From Seiridium cupressi (lineage: Eukaryota; Ascomycota; Sordariomycetes; Amphisphaeriales; Sporocadaceae): a stretch of 64,000 nt of DNA. A program made the translations under genes and the position numbers. Positions 12,751 to 23,355 of the stretch are shown piece after piece (the stretch's first letter is position 1; every line of letters starts with the position of its first letter). The notes beneath the pieces are model-generated. The model ran no database searches. It was not told where the DNA came from and worked only from the letters and a program-made list of their open reading frames with translations. The stretch covers positions 434,001 to 498,000 of the forward strand of contig JARVKI010000020.1 in assembly GCA_036674765.1 (NCBI GenBank), given 5' to 3'.

Positions 12751-15703
12751 ACTTAAATGGCAACTGTATATGACCCTGTCCCAGTGTTGAGTTCAGTCGG
12801 ACGCAGGTTTACCACCCGCCCCTGTCATTATCTTTCGGAAATTTAGAACGGTAAACTTTCACATGCCGCCGCGTCAGGATCCCGGAAACTCCTGGCTTTC
12901 ACTGTAACTGCGTGCGGACCATTAGCGTTGTATCGTATGCGATCTAGTAGGCAGTGTGCAGGTCTGCTGCCTTAGCTTTCAGCTTGCCATTGTGTCTAGT
13001 CAGAGAAATACGCTTTCGGCCGACAGCTCAGACCAGCGCCTGCTGTTGGGGTCGAAATCATCTGATGATATCAAGGTTAAGGCCTCTCCCAGACCGATAG
13101 TTCAATATGGCTTGTTGGGCCATTGAGTCGGTAGGGAATAAAGTTTTCAGACATTGAACCATGCCCGTGGTGCTGGGTCCATTCGGCATGAATGTTTAAA
13201 TCCGAGCATCTACGACCAGCGCCGAGCAATCAAGTCTTCATAAAGAGTTACAAATTCAGCCATTATCAAAAGGAACTAACTCGGCGAGGGGCTTTTCAGT
13301 TCGAACTCCTGCTGCCTTTGGTTGTTTGGTCATTGTATCGAGGTTCGGCTCTCATAGGTGTAATAGTAGAAATGCCAGAGGACGAGATGAAAGTCTAAAT
13401 TGTTTCAGCCGCAGTACAGGCAGTACTCTCAAGCTGAACAATGGTGACGTACCACAGTCCATCAAACATCCGACGCTACTTGGAAACATCACACGATATC
13501 CTGAAGGAGGCGGCCGCATCTATACCTTAAGTTTGCATTTTTTGTAACGTCAATCAAAGAACGTATTGCTGATCTGAGATCCATCCATTCAGCTCGGCAA
13601 CTGTATGACCCGACACTTGGGTCTTGTTTACCTTTTGTAGTGATGTCGATCCGTCAATATACAAGCATGGACTAGGTTGCCTGCTAGAATACACTAGACA
13701 TGTGTCACTTTGGCAGGTCGTTAGCTCGAACATACCCGTTGATATGTAACGGATGGAGTCGGGTCAGTAATTGTGCCGTCCTGGGAACCACCATCTCTCT
13801 GCAGGGTGACGAGATATCGACAAATGATCACTGCACGTCAAATTTTCTTGCATTTCCGAGCTAAAGAACGATTATTAATCTTCCGAAAACGTGAATTCGA
13901 TCATCACTGGAAACTACTCTGTAGTGTTTGTGCAAGTGTCGGTCTGCCTCCCTGCAGAGTCGCCTTCTGTTGAGTCGGGTAACTTGAATTCAAGTCGTAT
14001 CGCAGACTGAGTCCGATATTTGCGATTCGCCACATCTGGGTTTCTTAACTTCATGGGGAAAGGAAGGAACGGGGCTGTGGCTGCTTAGCTTTCGTCGTTC
14101 ACGCTGAGAGCTTGTATTATCAGGATTACTATTTACTAAGCATGCTGGATAGATGATGGTTGATGCATGGCTGCAATTGTGTAGAAACAGTGGATACACG
14201 AAACTGTACCACTATTAATTATGGAAAGAACGGTTCTTCAATAGCATACAATCACTAACATGTTATCTTTGGCTCTTAAACGCTACCAAGCTTAGGAAGA
14301 TTAATTAGGAAATCATTGATCGAAGACGGGTCACACCCATGCCAAAAGGTTTTTACCTGTAGTGTGCTGAACTTCATTGTCGTCGATACCAATTTTTCCT
14401 GTGGCCTACCCAGATATCACAAAATACTCCAACATGATAAAATCTTCGTTTACTTTCGCTCATCAGTGCAGGGGATAGGAGATAACCAGGTTTATGATCA
14501 TGACTAACAAGCATGGGCTTCTGCGCTCTGATGCGTCTACGCTATTGTCCACTGCTGAAGCAAGGTATCCAAGGATGAGGGAATTGGTAACTCAATAGCA
14601 AATCTCAGGTATAGTCATAGGCACTTCCATATCTAAAGAGCCAGCAAATACTTGTAAAGAAAAGATCCAAGAGATTAAAAGTTATTCTATCGTGAGAGCT
14701 TCCTCTATTTGATGATCTAGTAAGTGTCGTGAAGGCGTGTCGTACGAACCTCATTCAGGAGGCAATCGAAAATCGTGGCGTTGGTGACAATACAGAGAAT
14801 CCGATGGTTACGACGCTAAGCAGGAGAGCGAAATATCGTGCAAAAGATCGGCGGAATAAGAAGAGTATTGGGGTAGAACTTCAACACCCAAGCATGGATT
14901 CTATAAGCACTTATAGACAAGCTCTGCTGACGAGCCGGCGTGCAACCATCACTGGTAGGGGCAAACTAGTCTATGGCCAATCCAAGACTCCGAGCGTTCC
15001 CTTTAAATATTTGAGGTCTGCTTAAACGTATAGCCTGGGTAAGTGGGTATGCCAACGACTTCACTCGTGAGCTAGTTCAGCCTCTCACTGAAAGCCTAAG
15101 AATGAAGATCAAGCCGGCAACGTATGACTTCCAGACCCTGGTTTCGAGGGGTTTTCTAATTCAACCTATATTCTTTTTTGTAAAACAATGCCAGGATTAT
15201 GAGTAATGCTGCCAAGGTAAGAAGAGACACATTCAATACAAGACGTGTATAGCAGTTCACGTAGAGTCAAAAACAAAGATTGAGCGTGCCGGTTTCCAGG
15301 TAGCGGAGGGGCTTTGAGTACTCCGAAATTGGAAACGAAATAAGAATAAAAACACAGTAGGAATCAAGGAGGCATCGGCTATGTGACCTCACGAGACCCT
15401 ATGAGATGATCTGCCTGATCCCTTAATTTATTCATTGATTTCCAAGTAGGATCCCACCAGTGCATGGGATAATTCTCTAGGCAGGCATCGTTGACGCTAA
15501 TTACAGAAAAGGCATGTGGTCAAGTGGAACCCGTGGCTTATCTGCTTATCAACCGAGGGGCAACTCGAAACTTTTTGGCCGACATTTTTCTGTGAGGAAA
15601 GTGACGTTCCCCGCCACTGCTGGATTTCAACCTAACACGCCTGACAGTCCATCGTGACGTGGAACAACCATACAGCCCAGAGACAACCAAACATCTACTC
15701 ACG
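12751..15703. other. Gene-free region of about 3 kb
   Basis: No gene, RNA or recognisable remnant could be supported on either strand. All frames are short. Base composition becomes more A/T-rich at about 14100-14700. The last 150 bases hold the upstream region of NMD3. Confidence 0.5.
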
Positions 15704-17260
15704 ATGTCGATGGACATAGATTACGACGCGCCCATTTCCATCGCCCCCCAGAATGAAGCACCGTCGAACGGTGCGACCATCTTCTGCTGCGAATGCGGGG
15801 CTCCCATCGACGGGACCACTTCGACGAATGCGCTCTGCTACGATTGCGTGAAGCTCAAGATCGACATATCACAGGGCATCCAGAGAGAAGCTACCGTTCA
15901 TTTCTGCAGAGACTGTGACCGATGGTTGCTTCCTCCGACGACGTGGCTCGCAGCCGCACCCGAAAGTCGTGAGCTTCTCTCGCTTTGCCTGAAGAAACTG
16001 CGAGGTCTACACAAGGTTCGGATTGTCGATGCACACTTCATTTGGACAGAACCGCATTCGAGGCGCATTCGAGTCAAGTTGACAATCCAAGACTCCGTGT
16101 CCGATGGTGTCATTCTACAACAGAGCTTCGAGGTCATTTACGTCGTTGCGTGGCAACAGTGCCCCGAGTGCGCCAAGTCATACACAGCCAACGTGTGGCG
16201 CGCTTCAGTCCAAGTACGGCAAAAGGTCCTTCACAAACGCACGTTTCTCTTCTTGGAACAACTCATCCTTAAACACGCGGCACATCGGGACACGATCAAC
16301 ATCAAAGAGGCAAAGGACGGCATAGATTTCTTCTTCTCGGCTCGTAATCAAGCAGATAAATTCGTCGACTTCCTCAACTCGGTAGTGCCCTGCAAAGTGA
16401 AGAAGTCGCAAGAGCTCATTTCGCAAGATACACATACCGGAGCAAAGTCTTACAAGTTCACATTCTCGGTGGAGTTAGTACCCATCTGCAAAGACGACCT
16501 GGTAGCGCTGCCTATCAAGCTCGCCAAGCAAATCGGCAACATCTCCCCTCTTGTACTATGTTCCAGAATAGGCACAGCAGTCAACTTTATGGACCCGAAT
16601 ACCCTGCAGACGGCCGACGTGAGTGCTCCGATATATTGGCGCACTCCGTTTGGTGCTCTTGCCGATGCCAAAGAGCTAGTCGAATTTATAGTGATGGACA
16701 TTGAACCCATGGGGCCCACGAAGGGTAAGTGGGTGCTTGGGCAAGCCGAAGTTGCCAGAGCATCAGACCTGGGTGTCAACGACAAGACCTACTTTGCACG
16801 AACGCACATGGGATCCCTTCTTCATGCTGGCGACTCTGTCATGGGCTACATGCTTACTGGCACCAACTTCAACAATGAGCAGTTCGAGGCTATCGAGCAA
16901 TCCAACACCTATTCATCCACCATCCCAGATGTAATTCTGGTGAAGAAGCATTACCCCAACCGTCGCCGCAACCGCAAGAGGAACTTCAAGGTCAGACGCA
17001 TGAACAAGGATGAAGGAGAACTACTGCCGAAGAAGACGGACCAAGAACGTATGGATCGCGAGTTCGATCAGTTCCTGGATGATATCGAGCAGGATTCCGA
17101 GTTCAGAGCTGGTATTGCTCTGTACAAGAACCCAAAGCAACAGCCGAATCCAGACGAGATGAGTATTGCTGAGACGGAGGATGGTGACGATGAAGATGGT
17201 GGTGTGGACATGGATGAATTACTTGACGATTTCGACGAGTTGACTGTGGCGGACAAATAA
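15704..17260 (+). CDS. NMD3: 60S ribosomal export protein NMD3
   Basis: Adaptor that binds the pre-60S subunit and recruits the CRM1 exportin for nuclear export. One uninterrupted exon encodes 518 residues, the usual length. The N-terminus carries the family's treble zinc-binding CxxC pairs (CCECGAPID, CYDCV, HFCRDCDRW, CPECAKSY), followed by the conserved core (HKRTFLFLEQLILKH, LPIKLAKQIGNISPLVLC). The basic patch YPNRRRNRKRNFKVRR and the acidic tail (DEDGGVDMDELLDDFDEL) match the shuttling region with nuclear localisation and leucine-rich export signals. The ATG at 15704 is the first ATG of the frame; the frame is open for 15 codons upstream but without ATG, and the MSMDID start matches orthologues in position. 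Alone on its strand here, with long spacers on both sides. Confidence 0.97.
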   Translation: MSMDIDYDAPISIAPQNEAPSNGATIFCCECGAPIDGTTSTNALCYDCVKLKIDISQGIQREATVHFCRDCDRWLLPPTTWLAAAPESRELLSLCLKKLRGLHKVRIVDAHFIWTEPHSRRIRVKLTIQDSVSDGVILQQSFEVIYVVAWQQCPECAKSYTANVWRASVQVRQKVLHKRTFLFLEQLILKHAAHRDTINIKEAKDGIDFFFSARNQADKFVDFLNSVVPCKVKKSQELISQDTHTGAKSYKFTFSVELVPICKDDLVALPIKLAKQIGNISPLVLCSRIGTAVNFMDPNTLQTADVSAPIYWRTPFGALADAKELVEFIVMDIEPMGPTKGKWVLGQAEVARASDLGVNDKTYFARTHMGSLLHAGDSVMGYMLTGTNFNNEQFEAIEQSNTYSSTIPDVILVKKHYPNRRRNRKRNFKVRRMNKDEGELLPKKTDQERMDREFDQFLDDIEQDSEFRAGIALYKNPKQQPNPDEMSIAETEDGDDEDGGVDMDELLDDFDELTVADK

Positions 17261-18135
17261 GGGATAGAAGCGAGAAGAAGAAATTTAAAATATGATACCT
17301 GCGCGTTTTATGAGCTTTTTGTTCCTTCCTCGCTACCTTCCCCTTTCCATTTTAGATCAGATGTATCTGTATCTCTGTACTTTGATATGCTATTATGTGC
17401 GTCCACTCGTGGTCGGATATGCCACCTTATAACCAACCTGAAGACATTTGGGGAAGTATAAGCCGCCTTTACCTGCTTGTTTATCTTATGAGCATCAAAA
17501 CAATTAAATACTTTCTTCTGTCAAAGATAATTTGTAATAGCTGTAACAACTTCCTCGAACCTTGGGATAATGAGATGGGATGGCGAAGAGTAAAAAAACG
17601 GCAAATTAAAGCCGAAGAGCAATTTCCCCCAGTTTCAAGAATGACGAACAGAAGCTTTTGTACAACCACGAATGACGAAGCAATGTATCTCAGGGTGATG
17701 GTCAATAGTGCACAATGGAGAGTCGGCTGTTTTGAAAGGCACGATCAAGTCTAGGGGTCCCCCGCCCAATCGATGATATAAAGTGAGACAAAATCGTCTA
17801 GAGCTTCCAGTTTAGCTTGTATCTATTTGACGCTCAGCTTGGCTCAGATCTATCTGGTTACCACTTGGCGCACAGAGACTCGAGATTCTGGTAGAATGAC
17901 CATTTTTCATATTTAAACTATTTGAATATTCTTACATTGAAGTGAGAAAGTGAAAACTAGCTGCAATCCCAATGCCCTTTGGTCTGCCTTAAACGCCACT
18001 CTCAACTCCCATGAACTTGCCTCAAATGCGCCTCAAGAGGGTATCGCAGCAATAAAACCTTAAACCCCATTCACAAGAGCTCTTGCAATAAACGAAAGAA
18101 GTGACCACACTGATGACCAACCTAACAAAACCCAA
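17261..18135. other. Convergent 3' intergenic region
   Basis: Between the ends of NMD3 and the small secreted protein gene. No gene seen; short frames only. Confidence 0.5.
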
Positions 18136-18576
18136 TCAGACACAGTTCTGCTTCTGGAGAGCAGATACATTCGGCGTCGACGCCGCAGGACATTTCAAAT
18201 CCTGAACGGTTATGACCAGACTGTTGGCTCTTATGCAGGCCGATCCCTTGCTGTTGTCGGTGGGGAAGGCAAGACCTGCTTTCACATTCTTGTTGAGCTG
18301 CGAGAGAAACGCGTCTCTAGCTGGAGGACAGCTGCACGGGATCTTGACTCCATTGGCTCCGATGCAATTCCCTGTGCCATCTGGCTGACTGCCCTGGGTG
18401 ATACCAAAGTCAGGCACGAATGTGGCGAGGTCTGTGGAGGAAGAGTTTGCAGCTGTGGTTCTCATCAGTCTCGGCCTTGGAGGAATGGTTTCACGGAGAG
18501 CCCTACCACGGATGGGAAGGACACCTGCGGTTGCAGCACCAACCCAAGCGGCCAATGAAATGATGGAGAATTTCAT
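18136..18576 (-). CDS. Small secreted cysteine-containing protein of unknown function
   Basis: An intronless gene for 146 residues with a clear signal peptide (MKFSIISLAAWVGAATAG). The mature part carries a proline/arginine stretch near residues 23-40, then a conserved-looking domain with CIGANGVKIPCSCPP, RDAFLSQLNKNV and a C-terminal LKCPAASTP. Six cysteines in the mature chain could form disulphides. The CPPxRDxFLxxLN and CPAAST blocks recur in a family of uncharacterised fungal secreted proteins that I recognise by pattern but cannot name. The gene is headed by a possible TATAAG at 18723-18718, about 145 bases upstream. It could be a surface or effector-like protein; no enzymatic motif is visible. 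Confidence 0.8.
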   Translation of the reverse strand: MKFSIISLAAWVGAATAGVLPIRGRALRETIPPRPRLMRTTAANSSSTDLATFVPDFGITQGSQPDGTGNCIGANGVKIPCSCPPARDAFLSQLNKNVKAGLAFPTDNSKGSACIRANSLVITVQDLKCPAASTPNVSALQKQNCV

Positions 18577-20393
18577 GTTGCTGAATTTTCAAATAGATAC
18601 AGGTAGTCAATGGGTCTAGCAAGCCAATGTTCTACCGCAGGTAGCTGGTTATAATGTGGTAGTCCAGTCGTCCCTAGCAAGCATTTCAAGCACTATTTGT
18701 CCGGGCCTGGGAGCCTACTTATACCGGCCAGCCCAGGCCGTCGCATTGCGAAACGTGTCGATGCCCCTTCACGAGACAGTCGAGTCGTAAGTCGAGTATA
18801 ACACCGATCCAGAAACGACAGTGCGACATAGAGGATTCGATAGGATCAGGTCACGTGGCGGGGCGATCGGCACTGCAGCGCACAGACTCGTGTCCCATCT
18901 CAGTGACCCGATAGTTGAACCTTGGCAATACGGGGTAGCAGCCAGGCATGTTTCGAAACACTATCTGCCACAGCCAGGCACCTCTTTTCTTTTTCTTCAC
19001 TCATTGTCGCCCAACGTGTGGCGGGAGACCGTCCGGGCGCTCAGTATACGGCTCCGCGACGGGCGCGTAGTCTTACAGAGCTAGACTTTGTGCCACTCTT
19101 CAAGGAGGCGTCTCCGGGTATCGGATGTTTTGCCCCGGATGCGGTACGGGGCTCTGTGGCTAACAAGCCTCATTGGCCAGCGGGTGGAAAGGTGTTTCAA
19201 CGTGGGTCAGATCTTGAGATGGCCTTGCAGTCGCTGTGCTAGCTGACTGGTGGCTGGTGGGTGCTTTCTTGGAACATTTCATTCGACTTGAGACGGGATG
19301 GGATCGGTGCAAGGATATCCGGGCGGGATCGTCTTTAGACGCACCGTTTATTATTGGCACATCGACCACCGCATGAGTCCTGAGATATGGACTGGTTATT
19401 CGACACTTGTGCGGAGCATTTCGTGATAGTGTGCAACAGCCTCCCTTCCGCCGACCAGTAGCCCGGACAATCCCCCAATCCCACGCAGCACCGGCACGAC
19501 AACCGACGTCTCCTTGTTCAAGCACGATAGTTTGCACCTTACTATGCATCACCAAAACCTCCGTTTTCCCGGGGCTGAGGGGAGGAGCGAGCACGGAACG
19601 CGTATGGTTGACCCCTGATCTACATAGATTCTATTCCCCCTTAGAAGATAGCACACCATACGTGACTGGAATCTAAAGTTAGCGATACAACTGAGAATCT
19701 GCGATAGACAGTACAAACCAGTACAACTATGAGATTCATCGACGATGAATTGCAACAGCCCATTCCTTGCCCTTACTGCCAAGGCAAACCGTAATGCTTG
19801 GAAGATACTGGCAGGATCCGGATGAGTCGATTTCCGTGATGAGGTTCAATTATAGCGAGTATTCCTGAGCGTGCAGCTACCCATGGTCAACCATTGCATA
19901 CGGAGAGTGCTCATCAGTGGTATACCACGGGCTGCATTACCTAACCCTGCGAGCGTTAGTATCTAAACTTATATCTCTCCTGATTTAGTGGACAAGCTGA
20001 TGGCACTTTTCAATTTGTGAGAAAAATCTCATCAGGTTCTCTCAAAAATGAGTTTCCTATACGAAAAATGAGGATCTATGGATGCCTACGTTTAATATAC
20101 CAAGTTTGATGAAGGCAGCTGAAAGACTAAATAAGAAATGTATATCGCTGAGTGTTCTTTAGGAAAGGGAATCTAAAAAGAAGAAGATCAAATTAAAATG
20201 TATGCCTCTGAAGAATAAATCACGTATAAATAGGGAGGGCGAATGATTTTGACCGACGTAGCACGTAGCTAGAGAGATGCTGAACTCCGCACTCGGCGCT
20301 AGGAGATAAGACAACTCCAAGCTTTGCGATCATTCATGCACTCAACATCATGAACAACCCTACACTCGATGAGCGCACGGTCAAACCAGCAAC
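18577..20393. other. Intergenic between two divergent genes
   Basis: No gene seen in 1.8 kb. The region 19900-20250 is A/T-rich and near 20020-20065 has loosely repeated GAGAAAAATC/CTCAAAAATGAG-type words. Upstream regions of the secreted protein (-) and the HRI1-like gene (+) lie at its two ends. Confidence 0.5.
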
Positions 20394-21165
20394 ATGACAC
20401 TCGCCAGCCCAAAGCCCTCAATCTCCATTCGTAAATACATAAAGTGGGGCGTAAGCACCGACTTGTCATCACATGGCCTCTCTCGAGCGCCCAGAAGCCG
20501 AACATATGAAGCTGATCTTGTCATAGAATGGGACTCCCTCGGAACCAACGTCTACAATAGTGCTCACATCACCACAAAGACAGTTTGTGGACGTGAGATT
20601 GCTACTTCCTCTCCCTCCTCGGGGGTCTGTTCGGGAGGCGTCGAAGTTGGACTGGGCTTTTGGAGGCGCATCCGAGCACGATGATACAGCGAATCCTCCG
20701 CACTCGGTGTTCATGCATTGGATTGATTCGCGGCATCTAGATGCCGAGGCAGTCAGGGACGAAGGCGACATGTGCCCCGGAACCAGTGAGACGGAGAGCG
20801 TGGAGACAGGCCGGATGGTCAACCCTGCCACGGGGATTGAGGAGGCTTACGAGGAGTGCTGGATCGATGGACTGAGTGACAGCGACGGCAAAGATGTTGA
20901 TGCATCAGGTTTTGTGCTCCGGTATGAGGACGAACATGGCCGTGGACTGATGGTGAAGACCGGGAACCACATTCAAGGAGTGCTGAGAACTGGCCAGGAA
21001 GTTGGAGTGGTTAGGTGGAAGGTCGGTGGGGGCGATGGAAAGGAGATTGTTGCAGAGATCGGAAAATGTGATGACTTTCCCGGGGGCGATATGGAGAGGA
21101 TCAAGGCCGCCGATGATGTGACGTCCGCTAATGGCCGGACATGGCATTGTATCGAGCGATGGTAG
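20394..21165 (+). CDS. HRI1: HRI1 family protein
   Basis: Member of the HRI1 family; yeast Hri1 is a small cytosolic and nuclear protein found to interact with Hrr25, and its exact role is unknown. Exons 20394-20450 and 20527-21165 give 231 residues. The 76 nt intron (GTAAGC to GTCATAG) joins SISIRKYIKWG to NGTPSEPTSTIVLTSPQ, restoring the family's N-terminal strand order. Other family blocks are RQFVDVRLLLP, KLDWAFGG, HWIDSRH, DEGDMCPG, ETGRMVNPATG and YEECWID. The last third (FVLRYEDEHGRGLMVKTGNHIQGVLR) is the second barrel-like half of the fold. Without the splice, the long frame would seem to start at a GTG, which is why the N-terminus is easily missed. The whole reading frame is intact. 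Confidence 0.88.
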
Positions 21166-21741
21166 GTCATGATTTGGCAACCCTCTAGACGCTCAGGTAT
21201 GACCATATTGATCATATAGCGTTCGTTCTCAGGAATACGCCCTTTGACCGCCACAGTACTTCTGAATATCTAAATGTGGCTTGGCCCTTAGTGACACTCA
21301 TCATGCAGTTGCGGAAATAAACACAGGGCGTCAATGCAGACTACGAGCGCGTGGCCAGTTTCACCGTCGATGATATGGAAACTCTGCCAGACGGCTAACC
21401 TAATTACAAGCTGCAGAAAATGCTTATTGCATTCGGTAAAGGCAGTCGTTCGTGCACCGGGGAGCAGTGAGTCCAAACAACGAAGGGCTCAATTTCCGTT
21501 CGTATTGCCATCTCCTAGAGGCACAAGAACAAGGAATCTCAGGTATCAATGAAATAAAATCAACACAAAAGAAACTGCATAAGGGTTGCTATACAGAGCA
21601 GAGCGATTCTGCGGGTTGCTCCCTGACTGCTTTTTCGAGTTTTTGTATCGACTGCACCACGGATTGATACATAGATTGATGTATCTAGCGCGGAATCCTT
21701 CGCGCGCCCGCCTCGATGGATCGTCCAGGGTCGCCCCTGGA
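21166..21741. other. Convergent 3' intergenic region
   Basis: Between the HRI1-like gene and the GPI-anchored protein gene; nothing else recognised. Confidence 0.5.
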
Positions 21742-22245
21742 TCAGAGATAGCATAGAGCCAGACTCAAAAGACCGGCCACCGCAGCTACGGCCATATGTG
21801 GGTGGACAGCAGTCGCTGCGTTCCCAATTTTGGGATACCCAGTCACAGAATATCCGTCACTGTCGGTTCCTCCCCCCCTGGTTTCGTTTGCATTGTGCAA
21901 CTTGGCCTCGAAAGTAAAATCTTTTCCAGAGCTGAGTGTGAGGTTTGTCGACTGCAGCGCTTCTGAGACGTTCTTTGGATCCCACGTATATGAGCGATCT
22001 GTAATGGTAACGTTCTCCGCTAGGGAGTAGGTAAACCCGCCGCCTTTAACTGTCTGACCGCTCCACGAGATATCCACCTGCGCGTATTGGGTTTCTGTGC
22101 CTTCATTCCACTCGATTTTAATGGGAGCGGATAGGTTAAGACTGGTGTCAGTGCTTGGTGCAGTGAAGTCGAAATTATCTGCTGCAATAAGAGCCGGGAA
22201 GAAAAGAACGGCGAGTGTAGTTATACGCTGCATGGTGGCGTGCAT
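21742..22245 (-). CDS. GPI-anchored cell-wall protein with Kre9/Knh1-like N-terminal domain
   Basis: Intronless frame of 167 residues from the ATG at 22245; a second ATG at 22233 gives a cleaner signal peptide (MQRITTLAVLFFPALIAA). The mature part begins with FDFTAPSTDTSLNLSAPIKIEWN, the pattern of the Kre9/Knh1 (Ser-Thr-rich GPI-anchored membrane protein) domain, an immunoglobulin-like fold. There are several N-glycosylation sequons (NLSA, NVTI, NVSE, NLTL, NETR). The C-terminus ends in a hydrophobic tail (MAVAAVAGLLSLALCYL) preceded by small residues, fitting replacement by a GPI anchor. Members of this family sit in the plasma membrane or wall; the function here is not known. Confidence 0.82.
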   Translation of the reverse strand: MHATMQRITTLAVLFFPALIAADNFDFTAPSTDTSLNLSAPIKIEWNEGTETQYAQVDISWSGQTVKGGGFTYSLAENVTITDRSYTWDPKNVSEALQSTNLTLSSGKDFTFEAKLHNANETRGGGTDSDGYSVTGYPKIGNAATAVHPHMAVAAVAGLLSLALCYL

Positions 22246-23355
22246 TTTTACCTGTGATGGGTTTTGGAGTTAAATATTTCGATTCTGGAGCGTAAAAAAC
22301 AACATTCACAGACCGAAACGCTGATGAAAATAGTAGTAACAAATGGCAAGATGAGAAGAGGCTTCTGTATCCGACTATGATCCAGCGCCTGTGCCTTGTC
22401 AATGAGTAACAGTTGGTCGGAAATGGACGATGTTGATTGGAGGTGGTTGGTGACCAACGGTCACCATCTACGAGCACTATTTATGGGGCCCAGCCCCGCT
22501 GGGCACGAACCACCCAACAGCCTCAATATAGGACATGGTTTAAACTTGGACCCCAGCTTTCACTGCGCACGAATGTGCTATCTGGATCACCCTACTCAGC
22601 ACAAATGCCAAGCCGATCCTTCTGAGCTAGCCTTAAAACTGGCTAACAGCAACTGAACCATCTAATAAAGCTAATATTCCTTGTGATACGTCATACTACT
22701 ATAAATATAACAATATGTGATTGCCATCTCGACTTACAACAGTTTATTAGTCTTTTGTCACGGTTATACTGTGGAATCACGAAAACAGACGCTATAAGAT
22801 CTCGCTACGCCGATAGGCTCTATTTATAACTATAGACTCGCGCTCGCTGTTCTCATTTAAATACGTAATATAGCTACTAAACTAAATAAGCTTAGTAGTG
22901 GCAAATAAGAGGAGCCGCTAACGATATAAGCTGTATTATGCCAGTTGTAGGCATAACTCCAGGCGAAAGCTCTATTAAATCTCCCAACTGGAACGCTTAA
23001 AATCTGCTGGCCTGCCTTAATGGCACTTGACTCACGCTCAACCAATCATTTCAAGTAGGTTAGTGCTAACCGGCCACTTTTAATAGTTTTTATGAGCTTC
23101 GGGTTGATGTTTTTATGATATTTGACTGATTAGTGGACTATGTCTTTTCTAAATAGCTCAAGCGTCTGGATCGCGGCGTATCTTGGTTGTGAGTATAGTG
23201 ATGTGTTTGTCTGGCTATTGGATTCACTTGCTATTGAGCGACTGTGAAACTAAATCGCCAAATGAGACACATATACTAGCAGACGCAACTGCTGAGCCGC
23301 ATGGGCACACCTCATGGCTATTTCCATGATTCGCATGGAATCGAATATCTATACG
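22246..23355. other. TpA-rich gene-free segment, possible RIP-mutated repeat
   Basis: No gene seen. Between about 22650 and 23100 the DNA is noticeably rich in TA steps (TATAAATATAACAATAT, ACGTAATATAGCTACTAAACT). That is the look of sequence altered by repeat-induced point mutation (CpA to TpA) in this group of fungi. No transposase, reverse transcriptase or terminal repeat could be read. Without a second copy in the window the repeat origin is only an inference. Confidence 0.4.
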
